Shown: piece by piece, positions 7,236-15,207 of the stretch
Layout of the letters: each line of letters begins with the position of its first letter
Position numbering within the stretch: position 1 is the first letter of the stretch
Assembly: GCA_964627665.1 (NCBI GenBank)
Contig: CAZVKG010000037.1
Span: 1 to 30,971 of the forward strand
DNA length: 30,971 nt
Reading direction: 5' to 3'
DNA from: UBA1351 sp964627665
Lineage (GTDB): Bacteria > Bacillota > Clostridia > Lachnospirales > Vallitaleaceae
Notes under the pieces: generated by a model
Told to the model about the DNA's origin: nothing
Databases searched by the model: none
What the model saw: the letters and a program-made list of their open reading frames with translations, nothing else
Made by a program: the position numbers and the translations under genes

Positions 7236-7858
7236 GTCAATTTTTAGCACCAATACATACATGGCTTTTTAACAAAATACTTATCTTAGAAGATGTAGAA
7301 AAAGAGATTGCAAAAGGGTTTGAAACACAGAATTTACAAGAAAAACAAGAAGCGATTTTGGAGAAATACGGACAATTTATTCCTGATCAACCTTTAGAGA
7401 CCCTGATTGACCAGTCAAATATCCATGGATGGCTTCAAGAGCGGATTACCCTTGCTGAAAGAAGACAAGCGGCACTTGTCAACATCCTTTTAGAATCAAG
7501 TGCAAACGCCCTTGAAGGTATTCAAAATATTTATGAAAATAAAGGTCGTGAATATGCTAGACGGTTAAATGCAAGTGCAACAGAACCCGCAGAGATGTTT
7601 AATCTATTAGGTGATGTATTGCTGGAAGGAATGCCTTGTGACCGCGTCAATCGTTTGATTGAACAAGAAAATGATAAAGTGATATGGCAAACTGCAGTAT
7701 GCGTGCATAAAAACAATTGGGAACAAGAAGCAGTGCCGGTAGAACATTACTATCACTTCAGAGAAGCCTTTACACGTGGATTTGTGGAAGAAACAAACAG
7801 TGCTATGCGTTATACGTATACATTAGGTGACGAACAGCTACATGAACTGACTATTTAA
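7232..7858 (+). CDS. Conserved-looking hypothetical protein coupled to the siroheme reductase
   Basis: 208 residues, soluble, no signal peptide or membrane helix, mostly predicted helix. I do not recognise the family. The N-terminus (FLAPIHTWLFNKI) is distinctive, the middle is Glu/Gln/Arg-rich helix, and the C-terminal half has two cysteines (in GMPCDRVN and TAVCVHKNN) and several His (HKNNW, EHYYHF) that could bind a metal or haem. It overlaps the reductase gene by 4 bases (ATGA), so translation is coupled; a partner, maturation factor or assay subunit of the reductase is the simplest reading. Followed 15 bases later by the DUF1858 protein. Confidence 0.75.
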   Translation: MSQFLAPIHTWLFNKILILEDVEKEIAKGFETQNLQEKQEAILEKYGQFIPDQPLETLIDQSNIHGWLQERITLAERRQAALVNILLESSANALEGIQNIYENKGREYARRLNASATEPAEMFNLLGDVLLEGMPCDRVNRLIEQENDKVIWQTAVCVHKNNWEQEAVPVEHYYHFREAFTRGFVEETNSAMRYTYTLGDEQLHELTI

Positions 7859-7873
7859 AAAGGAGAAGATATA

Positions 7874-8056
7874 ATGATTACAAAAGATATGATTATAAGT
7901 GAAATACTGGATAAAAAAGAAGGGGCTGCAACGATTTTAATGTCAAACGGAATGGGATGCTTAGGTTGTCCTTCATCACAAATGGAGTCATTAGAAGAAG
8001 CAGCTGAAATTCATGGATTAAATATTGATAAACTCATTACAGAATTAAATCAATAA
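7874..8056 (+). CDS. DUF1858 redox-disulfide protein (CxxC form)
   Basis: 60 residues, matching the small DUF1858 / hybrid-cluster-protein-associated redox disulfide domain (TIGR03980 type): ITKDMIISEILDKKEG, then GMGCLGCPSSQMESLEEAAEIHG. The two cysteines are C29 and C32 (CLGC). A GGAG site lies 9 bases before the ATG. Third and last gene of the siroheme reductase operon, followed at once by a good terminator. Relatives travel with nitrosative or anaerobic redox enzymes; a thiol-redox role is expected but not proven. Confidence 0.88.
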   Translation: MITKDMIISEILDKKEGAATILMSNGMGCLGCPSSQMESLEEAAEIHGLNIDKLITELNQ

Positions 8057-8063
8057 TAGAGAA

Positions 8064-8091
8064 GGAGCAGGTTTTTGCCTGTTCCTTTTTT
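8064..8091 (+). terminator. Rho-independent terminator after the siroheme reductase operon
   Basis: Stem GGAGCAGG (8064-8071) and CCTGTTCC (8078-8085) with one G-U pair, six-base loop, then six T. It begins 8 bases after the DUF1858 stop. Confidence 0.9.
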
Positions 8092-8092
8092 C

Positions 8093-8121
8093 TTGCAAAG
8101 CAACGGTGGAAATGATACTAT
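8093..8121 (+). promoter_or_regulatory. Predicted promoter of the TspO-like gene
   Basis: TTGCAA (8093-8098), 17-base spacer, TACTAT (8116-8121), immediately after the terminator of the previous operon. No Crp/Fnr-type dyad is present at the position seen upstream. Confidence 0.55.
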
Positions 8122-8157
8122 TATCTTAATAAAATAAATGTATATGGAGGTAATAGG

Positions 8158-8961
8158 ATGAAAATGGGAGTATCAAAACAAGATTTTACAGTACCAGTAA
8201 TAGCGGCAATCTTCTATCTAATAATGATTGCAATGAATGCATTGGCAAATATTTTGCCGATTAATGGACAAACAAGTGGAGAAGTTTCTGATACTTATGG
8301 TAACTTATTTGCACCGGCCGGAATAACGTTTTCGATTTGGGGCCTTATTTACATTTTATTAGGCCTATATTGCATTTATCAGTTAATCATGGCTAGACGA
8401 AGCGAGTCCTATGAACGTTTGAATATTCGCCGCATTAATGTGCTTTTTATTATTACATCAATTGCCAATAGCTTATGGATTATTGCTTGGCACTATGAAT
8501 GGATCCTTGTATCGCTGATTTTAATTGTTGTGATTTTAGTCGGACTCATTTTAATCAAGCAACAAACGGTTAAATATGTCCGCGGTACCAAGCATCAATG
8601 GTTTATTGATGTACCATTTTCAATTTATTTCGGTTGGATTACGATAGCAACGATTGCAAACGTAACGGTACTATTAGTTAGCCTTGAATGGAACGGATTC
8701 GGGCTTCCGGAAACTTTTTGGATGATTTTAATATCTGTGATTGGTATTGTTATTAGTGGTTGGACCATGACCAAGAATAAAGATGTCTTTTATGGCTTAG
8801 TTATTTTATGGGCATATACAGGAATCCTCATCAAACATACATCGACAAGCGGATTTGCCGGACAATACCCGGCTGTTATGGTGACGATTAGCTTTTGTAT
8901 TGTAGCCATTGTTGCGCTTATCGGAAATATTCTTCGACTGACATTATTGAAGAAGCAATAA
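8158..8961 (+). CDS. TspO/MBR-related (tryptophan-rich sensory) membrane protein, long form
   Basis: 267 residues with about eight hydrophobic helices, clearly longer than classical five-helix TspO (about 160 residues). TspO-like features are the GNLFAPAGITFSIWGLIYILLG stretch (read as two parts around the Pro-Ala-Gly), conserved tryptophans in the helices, and VPFSIYFGWITIATIAN. TspO proteins bind porphyrins and tetrapyrroles; the long forms are poorly characterised. GGAGG stands 7 bases before the ATG; a second ATG two codons later is a less likely start. It follows a terminator, has its own promoter, and is 31 bases upstream of the GTPase-nuclease fusion gene, with which it may be cotranscribed. 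Confidence 0.8.
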   Translation: MKMGVSKQDFTVPVIAAIFYLIMIAMNALANILPINGQTSGEVSDTYGNLFAPAGITFSIWGLIYILLGLYCIYQLIMARRSESYERLNIRRINVLFIITSIANSLWIIAWHYEWILVSLILIVVILVGLILIKQQTVKYVRGTKHQWFIDVPFSIYFGWITIATIANVTVLLVSLEWNGFGLPETFWMILISVIGIVISGWTMTKNKDVFYGLVILWAYTGILIKHTSTSGFAGQYPAVMVTISFCIVAIVALIGNILRLTLLKKQ

Positions 8962-8992
8962 GCAATAAATGAAGGAATTTGAGTGACATATT

Positions 8993-11599
8993 ATGAAAGA
9001 CAATAAATTATCGATTGGTATTCTGGCCCATGTTGACGCCGGAAAAACAACTTTATCAGAAATACTACTCTATTTAACCGGAAAAATTCGTAAGATTGGT
9101 CGAGTCGATCACCAAGATACTTTTTTAGATACCTTTTCCTTAGAAAAAGAACGCGGCATTACGATTTTTTCCAAGCAAGCAGTTTTCTCACTCGGTGATA
9201 TAGAGGTAACTCTATTAGATACTCCCGGGCATATTGATTTTTCTTCTGAGATGGAGCGAACCTTGCAAGTTCTTGACTATGCTGTGTTGGTCATTAACGG
9301 GATGGACGGTATTCAAGCGCATACGTTGACACTGTGGAAACTGCTCGGCCGTTACCATGTGCCAACGTTTCTTTTTGCGAATAAAATGGATCAAATAGGA
9401 ACCAATCAAGATAAGCTATTAAGGCAATTACAGGAGCGTTTTAGTGAAGAATGTCTTGACTTTGGGAATGCATCTTCATGGAGCCAAAATATCGAAAATA
9501 TGGCAATGAGTGATGAACATGCAATGGAAAAATACCTTGAAGAAGCGACCTTGGATACGGAAGATATACAAGGCCTTATTACAAGGCGTAAAATTTTCCC
9601 GGTTTATTTTGGATCGGCTTTAAAAAATATGGGTGTCGAAACCTTTTTGTCTGGATTAGCGACGTATATGGAAGAAAAAAAATATCCGGATATTTTTGGA
9701 GCGAGAATTTATAAAATATCTCGAGATGAACAGGGGAATCGACTAACACATTTGAAAATTACCGGTGGAAGCTTGCGAGTCAAAGATGTGTTTGATGATG
9801 AAAAAGTGGATCAGATTCGCATCTATTCAGGAAATCAATATGAGTTAGTTCATACGATTGGACCGGGAAGCATCTGTACAGTAACCGGACTGACAAAATC
9901 TCAAGCGGGTCAAGGTCTTGGATTTGAGGAACATACCTATCGTCCCTATATTGAACCGGTATTAAATTACCGTATTGAGTTACCACAAGAGTGTAATGTT
10001 GCAAAAATGCTCGACGATTTAAAAAAATTAGAAGAAGAAGAACCCCATTTAAATATTGTGTGGAATGAAGAGTTAAGTGAAATCCATGCCCAGGTCATGG
10101 GTGAGATTGAGATTGAAATCTTGCGTAGTTTAATTTTGGAACGATTTGGAGTTGAGGTTCACTTTGATTCAGGAAATCTTGTATATAAAGAATCAATAAA
10201 AAGTCCTGTTATTGGTGTTGGACATTTTGAACCCTTAAGACATTATGCCGAAGTCCATTTATTGCTTGAACCAGGAGATAGAGGAAGTGGCATGGAGTAT
10301 GTTACTGATTGTAACGAAGATGATTTGGATCGAAACTGGCAACGCCTGGTTTTAACCCATTTAAAAGAACGAGAGCATATTGGGGTGTTGACCGGATCAG
10401 AGATTACAGATATGAAGATTACCCTAATTGCCGGTCGTGGACATCTAAAACATACTGAAGGTGGCGATTTTCGTCAAGCGACATATCGAGCGCTACGTCA
10501 AGGACTCATGAAAGCAGAGACTCTATTGCTTGAACCGGTTTATGCCTTTCGTATAGAACTACCAAAAGAATTTTTAGGAAGAGCCTTGTCGGATATTGAG
10601 CGAATGTACGGACGTTATCAAGACCCTGAATTTGAGGGGGATTGGGCAATGTTAGAAGGCGTGGCTCCGGTTAAGACCATGATGAATTACCAGATTGAGG
10701 TTTTATCATACACAAAGGGGACGGGACGCTGTTTGTTTTCTTTAGAAGGCTATGAACCTTGTCATAATACGGATGAAGTTATTAATGAGAAAGCTTATGA
10801 TCCGGAAAATGATCCAAGAGAGCGAAGTGGATCTGTTTTTTGTAAAAAAGGGGCCGGATTTTATGTGCCTTGGGACCAGGTTGAAAGCTTTATGCATGTT
10901 GATACCGGGGGATATCTTCAAAAAAAAGTAAAAGAAGAGTTGATAAGTAGTCCGATTCAACCCGTAAGTTCAATATCAAATCGAGATATTAGTAACGATG
11001 AAGTTGAACAAATTTTACGTCAGACCTATGGTGAGCAAAAACGAAACCGAACGTCAAAAGAAGCAAAAGTCGTTTACGGTAAGAAGAAAAAAACGGCGTC
11101 TTCAGAGTATGAACATAAATCGATAGTAGCAAAAGACCAATATTTGCTTGTTGACGGATATAATATTATTTTCGCGTGGGAAAACTTAAAAGAAACGGCA
11201 AAGCATAGTTTGGAATCATCCAGAATGCAGCTATTGGATATTTTGACCAATTATCAAAGCCAAAAATCCGAAAAAATCATTGTAGTTTTTGATGCTTATC
11301 GTGTTGCAGGTAACCCCGGGTCTATTTCGAAATATCATCAGATTGATGTAGTGTATACCAAAGAGGCTGAAACAGCAGATCAATACATTGAAAGGTTTGT
11401 CGAAAAGATTCGACCGGATTATGAGGTGACTGTAGCAACATCGGATGTTTTAGAACAAGTTATCATCATGGGAAAAGGAGCCAAGCGCTTATCAGCAGGG
11501 CATTTTAAGGAAGAAGTAGATCGTGTTCAGAAAAATATTCTAGAACGTCTCAGTGAACAAGATAAAAGTATAAATAACAAAATCTCTTTTGATGAGTAA
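8993..11599 (+). CDS. TetM/EF-G-like ribosomal GTPase fused to a NYN/YacP (Rae1-like) nuclease domain
   Basis: 868 residues against about 640 for TetM-type proteins. The N-terminus is a translational GTPase: G1 AHVDAGKTT, switch region ERGITI, G3 DTPGH, G4 NKMD, followed by EF-G-like domains II-V to about residue 650 (TGRCLFSLEGYEPCHN near its end). A Lys-rich linker (about 670-710) leads to a PIN-fold NYN domain at 715-862 with the YacP/Rae1 acidic motifs: LLVDGYNII (D721), IVVFDAYRV, ETADQYIE and ATSDVLEQ. Rae1 is known to cut mRNA in the ribosomal A site, and TetM-type GTPases bind the same site, so a GTP-driven ribosome-targeted nuclease is inferred. Tetracycline resistance should not be assumed. 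The ribosome binding site is weak. It lies just behind the TspO-like gene. Confidence 0.9.
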   Translation: MKDNKLSIGILAHVDAGKTTLSEILLYLTGKIRKIGRVDHQDTFLDTFSLEKERGITIFSKQAVFSLGDIEVTLLDTPGHIDFSSEMERTLQVLDYAVLVINGMDGIQAHTLTLWKLLGRYHVPTFLFANKMDQIGTNQDKLLRQLQERFSEECLDFGNASSWSQNIENMAMSDEHAMEKYLEEATLDTEDIQGLITRRKIFPVYFGSALKNMGVETFLSGLATYMEEKKYPDIFGARIYKISRDEQGNRLTHLKITGGSLRVKDVFDDEKVDQIRIYSGNQYELVHTIGPGSICTVTGLTKSQAGQGLGFEEHTYRPYIEPVLNYRIELPQECNVAKMLDDLKKLEEEEPHLNIVWNEELSEIHAQVMGEIEIEILRSLILERFGVEVHFDSGNLVYKESIKSPVIGVGHFEPLRHYAEVHLLLEPGDRGSGMEYVTDCNEDDLDRNWQRLVLTHLKEREHIGVLTGSEITDMKITLIAGRGHLKHTEGGDFRQATYRALRQGLMKAETLLLEPVYAFRIELPKEFLGRALSDIERMYGRYQDPEFEGDWAMLEGVAPVKTMMNYQIEVLSYTKGTGRCLFSLEGYEPCHNTDEVINEKAYDPENDPRERSGSVFCKKGAGFYVPWDQVESFMHVDTGGYLQKKVKEELISSPIQPVSSISNRDISNDEVEQILRQTYGEQKRNRTSKEAKVVYGKKKKTASSEYEHKSIVAKDQYLLVDGYNIIFAWENLKETAKHSLESSRMQLLDILTNYQSQKSEKIIVVFDAYRVAGNPGSISKYHQIDVVYTKEAETADQYIERFVEKIRPDYEVTVATSDVLEQVIIMGKGAKRLSAGHFKEEVDRVQKNILERLSEQDKSINNKISFDE

Positions 11600-11608
11600 T
11601 GATTCATA

Positions 11609-11637
11609 TTGCATCCATTTACGTGATGTGATAAAAT
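11609..11637 (+). promoter_or_regulatory. Predicted promoter of the OFA-type MFS gene
   Basis: TTGCAT (11609-11614), 17-base spacer, TAAAAT (11632-11637), located between the fusion gene and the transporter. Confidence 0.55.
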
Positions 11638-11683
11638 ACTCAATAATACTTTGATGTTCAAAGTAAAATATATATAAGGCAGA

Positions 11684-12895
11684 ATGGAGATGACTGTGAA
11701 AGTAAAAGGATATAATGTTGAACGATGGACTTATGTGATTTTAAGTGTTTTTTTGATGATGATGTACGGGACAGTATATTCCTGGAGTGTATTTCGTGTT
11801 CCGGTTGAGGCGCATTACGGTGTAGGAGCTACATTAAGTGGACTGCCATATATGTTTTTTTTATTAACCTATGCATTAAGTATGATGCTAGGTGGAATTT
11901 TAATTGAAAAATATTCTCCGAGAGTACTATTAATCAGTGGCGGTTTTTTTGTTGCCATTGGCTGGCTACTCTCTTCTTTGAGTTCGGGAATTGTTCTTTT
12001 AACGATAACGTATGGAATCTTGATTGGATTTGGTGTGGGAATTTCATATGGTGTTCCAATTTATGTTATGACCCAGTGGTTTCCCAAAAAACGGGGAGTT
12101 GTTGTTGGCATCATTCTTGCAGGATTTGGTTTATCCCCTTTAATAACAGCCCCCTTTGGTTATTGGATGATTGAATCTTTTGGATTGATTCAAACATTTG
12201 TGAATTATGGAATACTCTTTGGAATTTTAATTCCAATTCTTTCCTTTACGATAAAGACACCTCAAGAAGGAAAAGGAAAGCAGATAGAACCGATTCTTTC
12301 AGCGAGGATTATCGATGATCATGAAGAGACACCCATGCTAAAAACAAAGAGTTTTCTTATTGTATATATTTGTTTTTTCCTTGGAACGATGATTGGATTG
12401 ACCATTATTGGATTGACCAATAACGTCGGAACGGCTGTGGTTGAACTTGATTCTTCGATTGTGGCTTGGTGGATGACCATATTTGCCCTTTTTAATGGTC
12501 TAGGACGCCCTTTATTCGGTTGGATTACAGAACGTTTTCGTCCAAGTGTAGCTATGCGTACTTCCTTTGCATTTATTTTCCTAGCTTCGACCCTTATGTT
12601 GTTTGCACATTCAGGTAATAAATTCATTTATATACTTACATTTAGCATCTTATGGCTTAATCTTGGAGCTTGGCTTGCTATTGCACCTATGACAACGATG
12701 GCTTTGTACGGAATGAAACACTATAGTAAAAATTATGGGATTATTTTTACAGCCTATGGCTTTGGTGCTGTCGTTGGGGTTATGAGTACGGGCTTGCTCA
12801 TTGACGCATTTAATAATTATAAAGTGATTTTTGTCTTTATTATTGTCCTTTCCTTCCTTGGTTTTCTATTGAGTCAACGTTTAGATAAGAATTAA
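11684..12895 (+). CDS. MFS transporter, oxalate/formate antiporter (OFA)-like
   Basis: 403 residues with twelve predicted membrane helices. The N-terminal GTVYSWSVFRVPVE motif in helix 1 and the IGFGVGISYGVPIYV and WFPKKRGVVVGI motifs are characteristic of the OFA group of the major facilitator superfamily, which exchanges small carboxylates; the real substrate is unknown. The start is uncertain: the ATG at 11684 has only a weak AAGG site, while a GTG at 11696 has GGAG at 6 bases and would shorten the protein by four residues. It has its own predicted promoter and no cotranscribed neighbour; a tyrosine T-box leader begins downstream. Confidence 0.85.
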   Translation: MEMTVKVKGYNVERWTYVILSVFLMMMYGTVYSWSVFRVPVEAHYGVGATLSGLPYMFFLLTYALSMMLGGILIEKYSPRVLLISGGFFVAIGWLLSSLSSGIVLLTITYGILIGFGVGISYGVPIYVMTQWFPKKRGVVVGIILAGFGLSPLITAPFGYWMIESFGLIQTFVNYGILFGILIPILSFTIKTPQEGKGKQIEPILSARIIDDHEETPMLKTKSFLIVYICFFLGTMIGLTIIGLTNNVGTAVVELDSSIVAWWMTIFALFNGLGRPLFGWITERFRPSVAMRTSFAFIFLASTLMLFAHSGNKFIYILTFSILWLNLGAWLAIAPMTTMALYGMKHYSKNYGIIFTAYGFGAVVGVMSTGLLIDAFNNYKVIFVFIIVLSFLGFLLSQRLDKN

Positions 12896-12907
12896 TAAAA
12901 TTATAAC

Positions 12908-12936
12908 TTTACAAAAGTCAATTTATTCTATACAAT
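12908..12936 (+). promoter_or_regulatory. Predicted promoter of the tyrS leader
   Basis: TTTACA (12908-12913), 17-base spacer, TACAAT (12931-12936). It is placed correctly to start a transcript just before the T-box stem I. Confidence 0.65.
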
Positions 12937-12952
12937 AGATTTAATAAGATTT

Positions 12953-13205
12953 AAGGCGATGAAGAGAAGAAGTAGTTCAGTGACATTTTTCAGAGAGTAG
13001 CCGGTAGGTGCAAGGCTATAGATGTACTGATGCGAATACATCTCGGAGCTGCTGCCTGAAGATGAAGTAGGGTAAGACGGGAACGCCCGATATAGCGTAA
13101 GAGTATGTTTGTACTCGATAAGTGAAACTTTGTGAAAAGTTTCTGACTCAGAGGTGGTACCGCAGATGATGCCCTCTGTTCCGTAAGGAGCAGAGGGCTT
13201 TTATA
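12953..13205 (+). promoter_or_regulatory. T-box riboswitch, tyrosine-specific (specifier UAC)
   Basis: The 330-base gap before tyrS is filled by a T-box leader. Stem I has the S-turn AGTA (12971-12974), a helix CAGTGACAT (12978-12986) pairing with ATGTACTG (13022-13029, one bulge), the distal AGAGAG motif, and GAA followed by TAC at 13037-13039 as specifier codon for Tyr. The antiterminator T-box sequence GAGGTGGTACCGC (13151-13163) carries the TGGT bulge that pairs with the uncharged tRNA ACCA end. The terminator is GCCCTCTGTTCC (13171-13182) with GGAGCAGAGGGC (13187-13198) followed by TTTT. Uncharged tRNA-Tyr should favour readthrough into tyrS and the genes behind it. Confidence 0.95.
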
Positions 13206-13225
13206 TTATACAAGGAGATGAAAAG

Positions 13226-14446
13226 ATGAAGATTTATGATGAATTAGTAGCAAGAGGACTTATTGCACAAGTAACAGATGAAGATGAGATTAAAGAACTC
13301 GTCAATACCGGAAAAGCAACATTTTATATTGGTTTTGACCCGACGGCAGACTCGCTACACGTTGGACACTTTATGGCATTAAGCCTTATGAAACGTTTAC
13401 AAATGGCAGGAAATAAACCGGTTGTATTACTTGGCGGAGGAACAGGATATATTGGAGATCCTTCCGGTAGAACAGACTTGAGAAATATGTTAACACCTGA
13501 AATTCTTCAACACAATTGTGATTGTTTTAAGGCACAGATGGAGAAATTTATCGAATTTGGCGAGGATAAAGCCATCATGGTAAATAATGCAGATTGGTTA
13601 CTTGAATTAAAATATGTTGATGTATTACGAGAAGTTGGCCCCCATTTTTCCGTGAATAATATGCTTCGGGCAGAATGTTATAAACAACGTATGGAGAAAG
13701 GACTATCTTTTTTAGAGTTCAACTATATGATTATGCAGTCTTATGATTTCTATCACTTATTCAAAGAATACGGCTGTAACATGCAATTTGGTGGTGATGA
13801 TCAATGGTCAAATATGTTAGGTGGTACGGAGCTTATTCGTCGTAAGCTAGGTAAAGATGCTTATGCAATGACAATCACATTATTAATGAACTCAGAAGGC
13901 AAGAAAATGGGTAAAACAGCCAATGGTGCAGTATGGTTGGATCCCAATAAAACATCCCCCTTTGACTTTTATCAATACTGGAGAAATGTTAGTGATGCAG
14001 ATGTACTTAAGTGCATTCGTATGTTGACGTTTTTACCGCTGGAAGAAATCAATAAAATGGACCAATGGGAAGGTAGTCAATTAAACGAGGCTAAAGAAGT
14101 ACTTGCTTTTGAATTAACACAACTTATTCATGGTGAAGAAGAGGCTGAAAAAGCGAAAATAGCATCTCATGCTTTATTTTCCGGTGGTGGCGATGATTCG
14201 AATATGCCAACGACAAAATTGACCCAAGACCAATTAACCGATGGAGAAATGAATGTGATTGACCTTGTTTTAGCTTGTGAAATTGCATCTTCACGAAGTG
14301 AAGTCCGTCGATTAATCCAGCAAAATGGACTATCGATTGATGATGAAAAGGTGAAAAGTGTTGACGCCGTCGTAACACGTGACCAACTTATTGAAGGTGT
14401 AAAGATTCGAAAAGGTAAAAAAATATTTCATAAAGCAATTCTTTAA
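13226..14446 (+). CDS. tyrS: Tyrosyl-tRNA synthetase
   Basis: Cytoplasmic enzyme charging tRNA-Tyr, 406 residues, class I synthetase. The HIGH-type motif is H45-V-G-H48 after FDPTADSL, the KMSKS loop is K227-M-G-K-T231 (KMGKT form), and an S4 RNA-binding domain closes the protein (about residues 340-400, IASSRSEVRRLIQQNG). The KMGKT form and the catalytic domain resemble the TyrRS type often called TyrZ or the E. coli-like short-insert variants; I cannot settle the subgroup. AGGAGATG precedes the ATG. The specifier UAC in the T-box leader independently confirms the amino acid. The HEPN-CBS gene follows after 9 bases. Confidence 0.97.
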   Translation: MKIYDELVARGLIAQVTDEDEIKELVNTGKATFYIGFDPTADSLHVGHFMALSLMKRLQMAGNKPVVLLGGGTGYIGDPSGRTDLRNMLTPEILQHNCDCFKAQMEKFIEFGEDKAIMVNNADWLLELKYVDVLREVGPHFSVNNMLRAECYKQRMEKGLSFLEFNYMIMQSYDFYHLFKEYGCNMQFGGDDQWSNMLGGTELIRRKLGKDAYAMTITLLMNSEGKKMGKTANGAVWLDPNKTSPFDFYQYWRNVSDADVLKCIRMLTFLPLEEINKMDQWEGSQLNEAKEVLAFELTQLIHGEEEAEKAKIASHALFSGGGDDSNMPTTKLTQDQLTDGEMNVIDLVLACEIASSRSEVRRLIQQNGLSIDDEKVKSVDAVVTRDQLIEGVKIRKGKKIFHKAIL

Positions 14447-14455
14447 GGAGATAAA

Positions 14456-15178
14456 ATGGTTGAAAAGACAGTGACGTTTATTGAACAATTTAATGTGCTT
14501 GAAGAAACCTTGAAAAAGTCCCTAAATAAAACATGGCATGTACCTTTTTCACAACTGATTGAAGAATCAAGCAAGAGAGATCCTTTTATTCGAACCCATA
14601 AAATGGCCCTTCAAAGTATAAATGATTTACGAAATGTTTTGGTTCATGAACAAGGGCATGCTATTTATGCTATTCCGTCAGATGAAGCGATTCAAATATT
14701 AGAAACCATTGTGGATAAATATACAAGACCTAAGCGACTTATTGATGTATGTGAGCAACGCGTTCGTGTATTGCATCCACATGTAAAAATTATGGATGTA
14801 CTTAAAGTGATGAAACGTTATGATGTGTCTCAGATGCCGGTCTATGATGGTTCCGAGTTTTTGGGCCTTCTAAGTGGTAATGTTATTGCAAAATGGATGG
14901 CTGATCATCTAGAAGAGATTCAACAAAACAAATTAGGATCACTAGAAGTGACATCAAGTGAGTTATTACCATATGAAGGACGAAAAGACCGCGTTGGATT
15001 TTTAGACAAAAAAATGACGGTGTATGAGTTTATTGAAATGGGAACAAGAAACCCCTCGTCGTCAGGAATATATATCATAACACATAGTGGTAGCCCTCAT
15101 GAAAAACCGTTAGGTATTATTACGCATGGGGATTATCCAAGGATATGGAATGAATTAAAGGTTGATTACCTTACATAA
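14456..15178 (+). CDS. HEPN-like domain plus tandem CBS domains
   Basis: 240 residues, soluble. Residues 1-95 are helical with DLRNVLVHE, in which R59-N60 and H64 form the RNxxxH signature found in HEPN domains, many of which are RNases; this assignment is from the motif and helix pattern only. Two CBS repeats follow (about 106-150, VKIMDVLKVMKRYDVSQMPVYD; about 180-235, KMTVYEFIEMGTRNPSS to LGIITHGD), a pair that usually binds adenine nucleotides and regulates an attached domain. It starts 9 bases after tyrS with GGAG, and no terminator lies between, so it is under the tyrosine T-box. Function unknown. Confidence 0.7.
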   Translation: MVEKTVTFIEQFNVLEETLKKSLNKTWHVPFSQLIEESSKRDPFIRTHKMALQSINDLRNVLVHEQGHAIYAIPSDEAIQILETIVDKYTRPKRLIDVCEQRVRVLHPHVKIMDVLKVMKRYDVSQMPVYDGSEFLGLLSGNVIAKWMADHLEEIQQNKLGSLEVTSSELLPYEGRKDRVGFLDKKMTVYEFIEMGTRNPSSSGIYIITHSGSPHEKPLGIITHGDYPRIWNELKVDYLT

Positions 15179-15207
15179 AAAAAGAATATACTTAGGCGGA
15201 TATAGAA

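Noticed and set aside
8993..11599. Tetracycline resistance determinant
   Set aside because: The GTPase resembles TetM, but the nuclease fusion, chromosomal setting and lack of mobile-element flanks make a resistance role unsupported.
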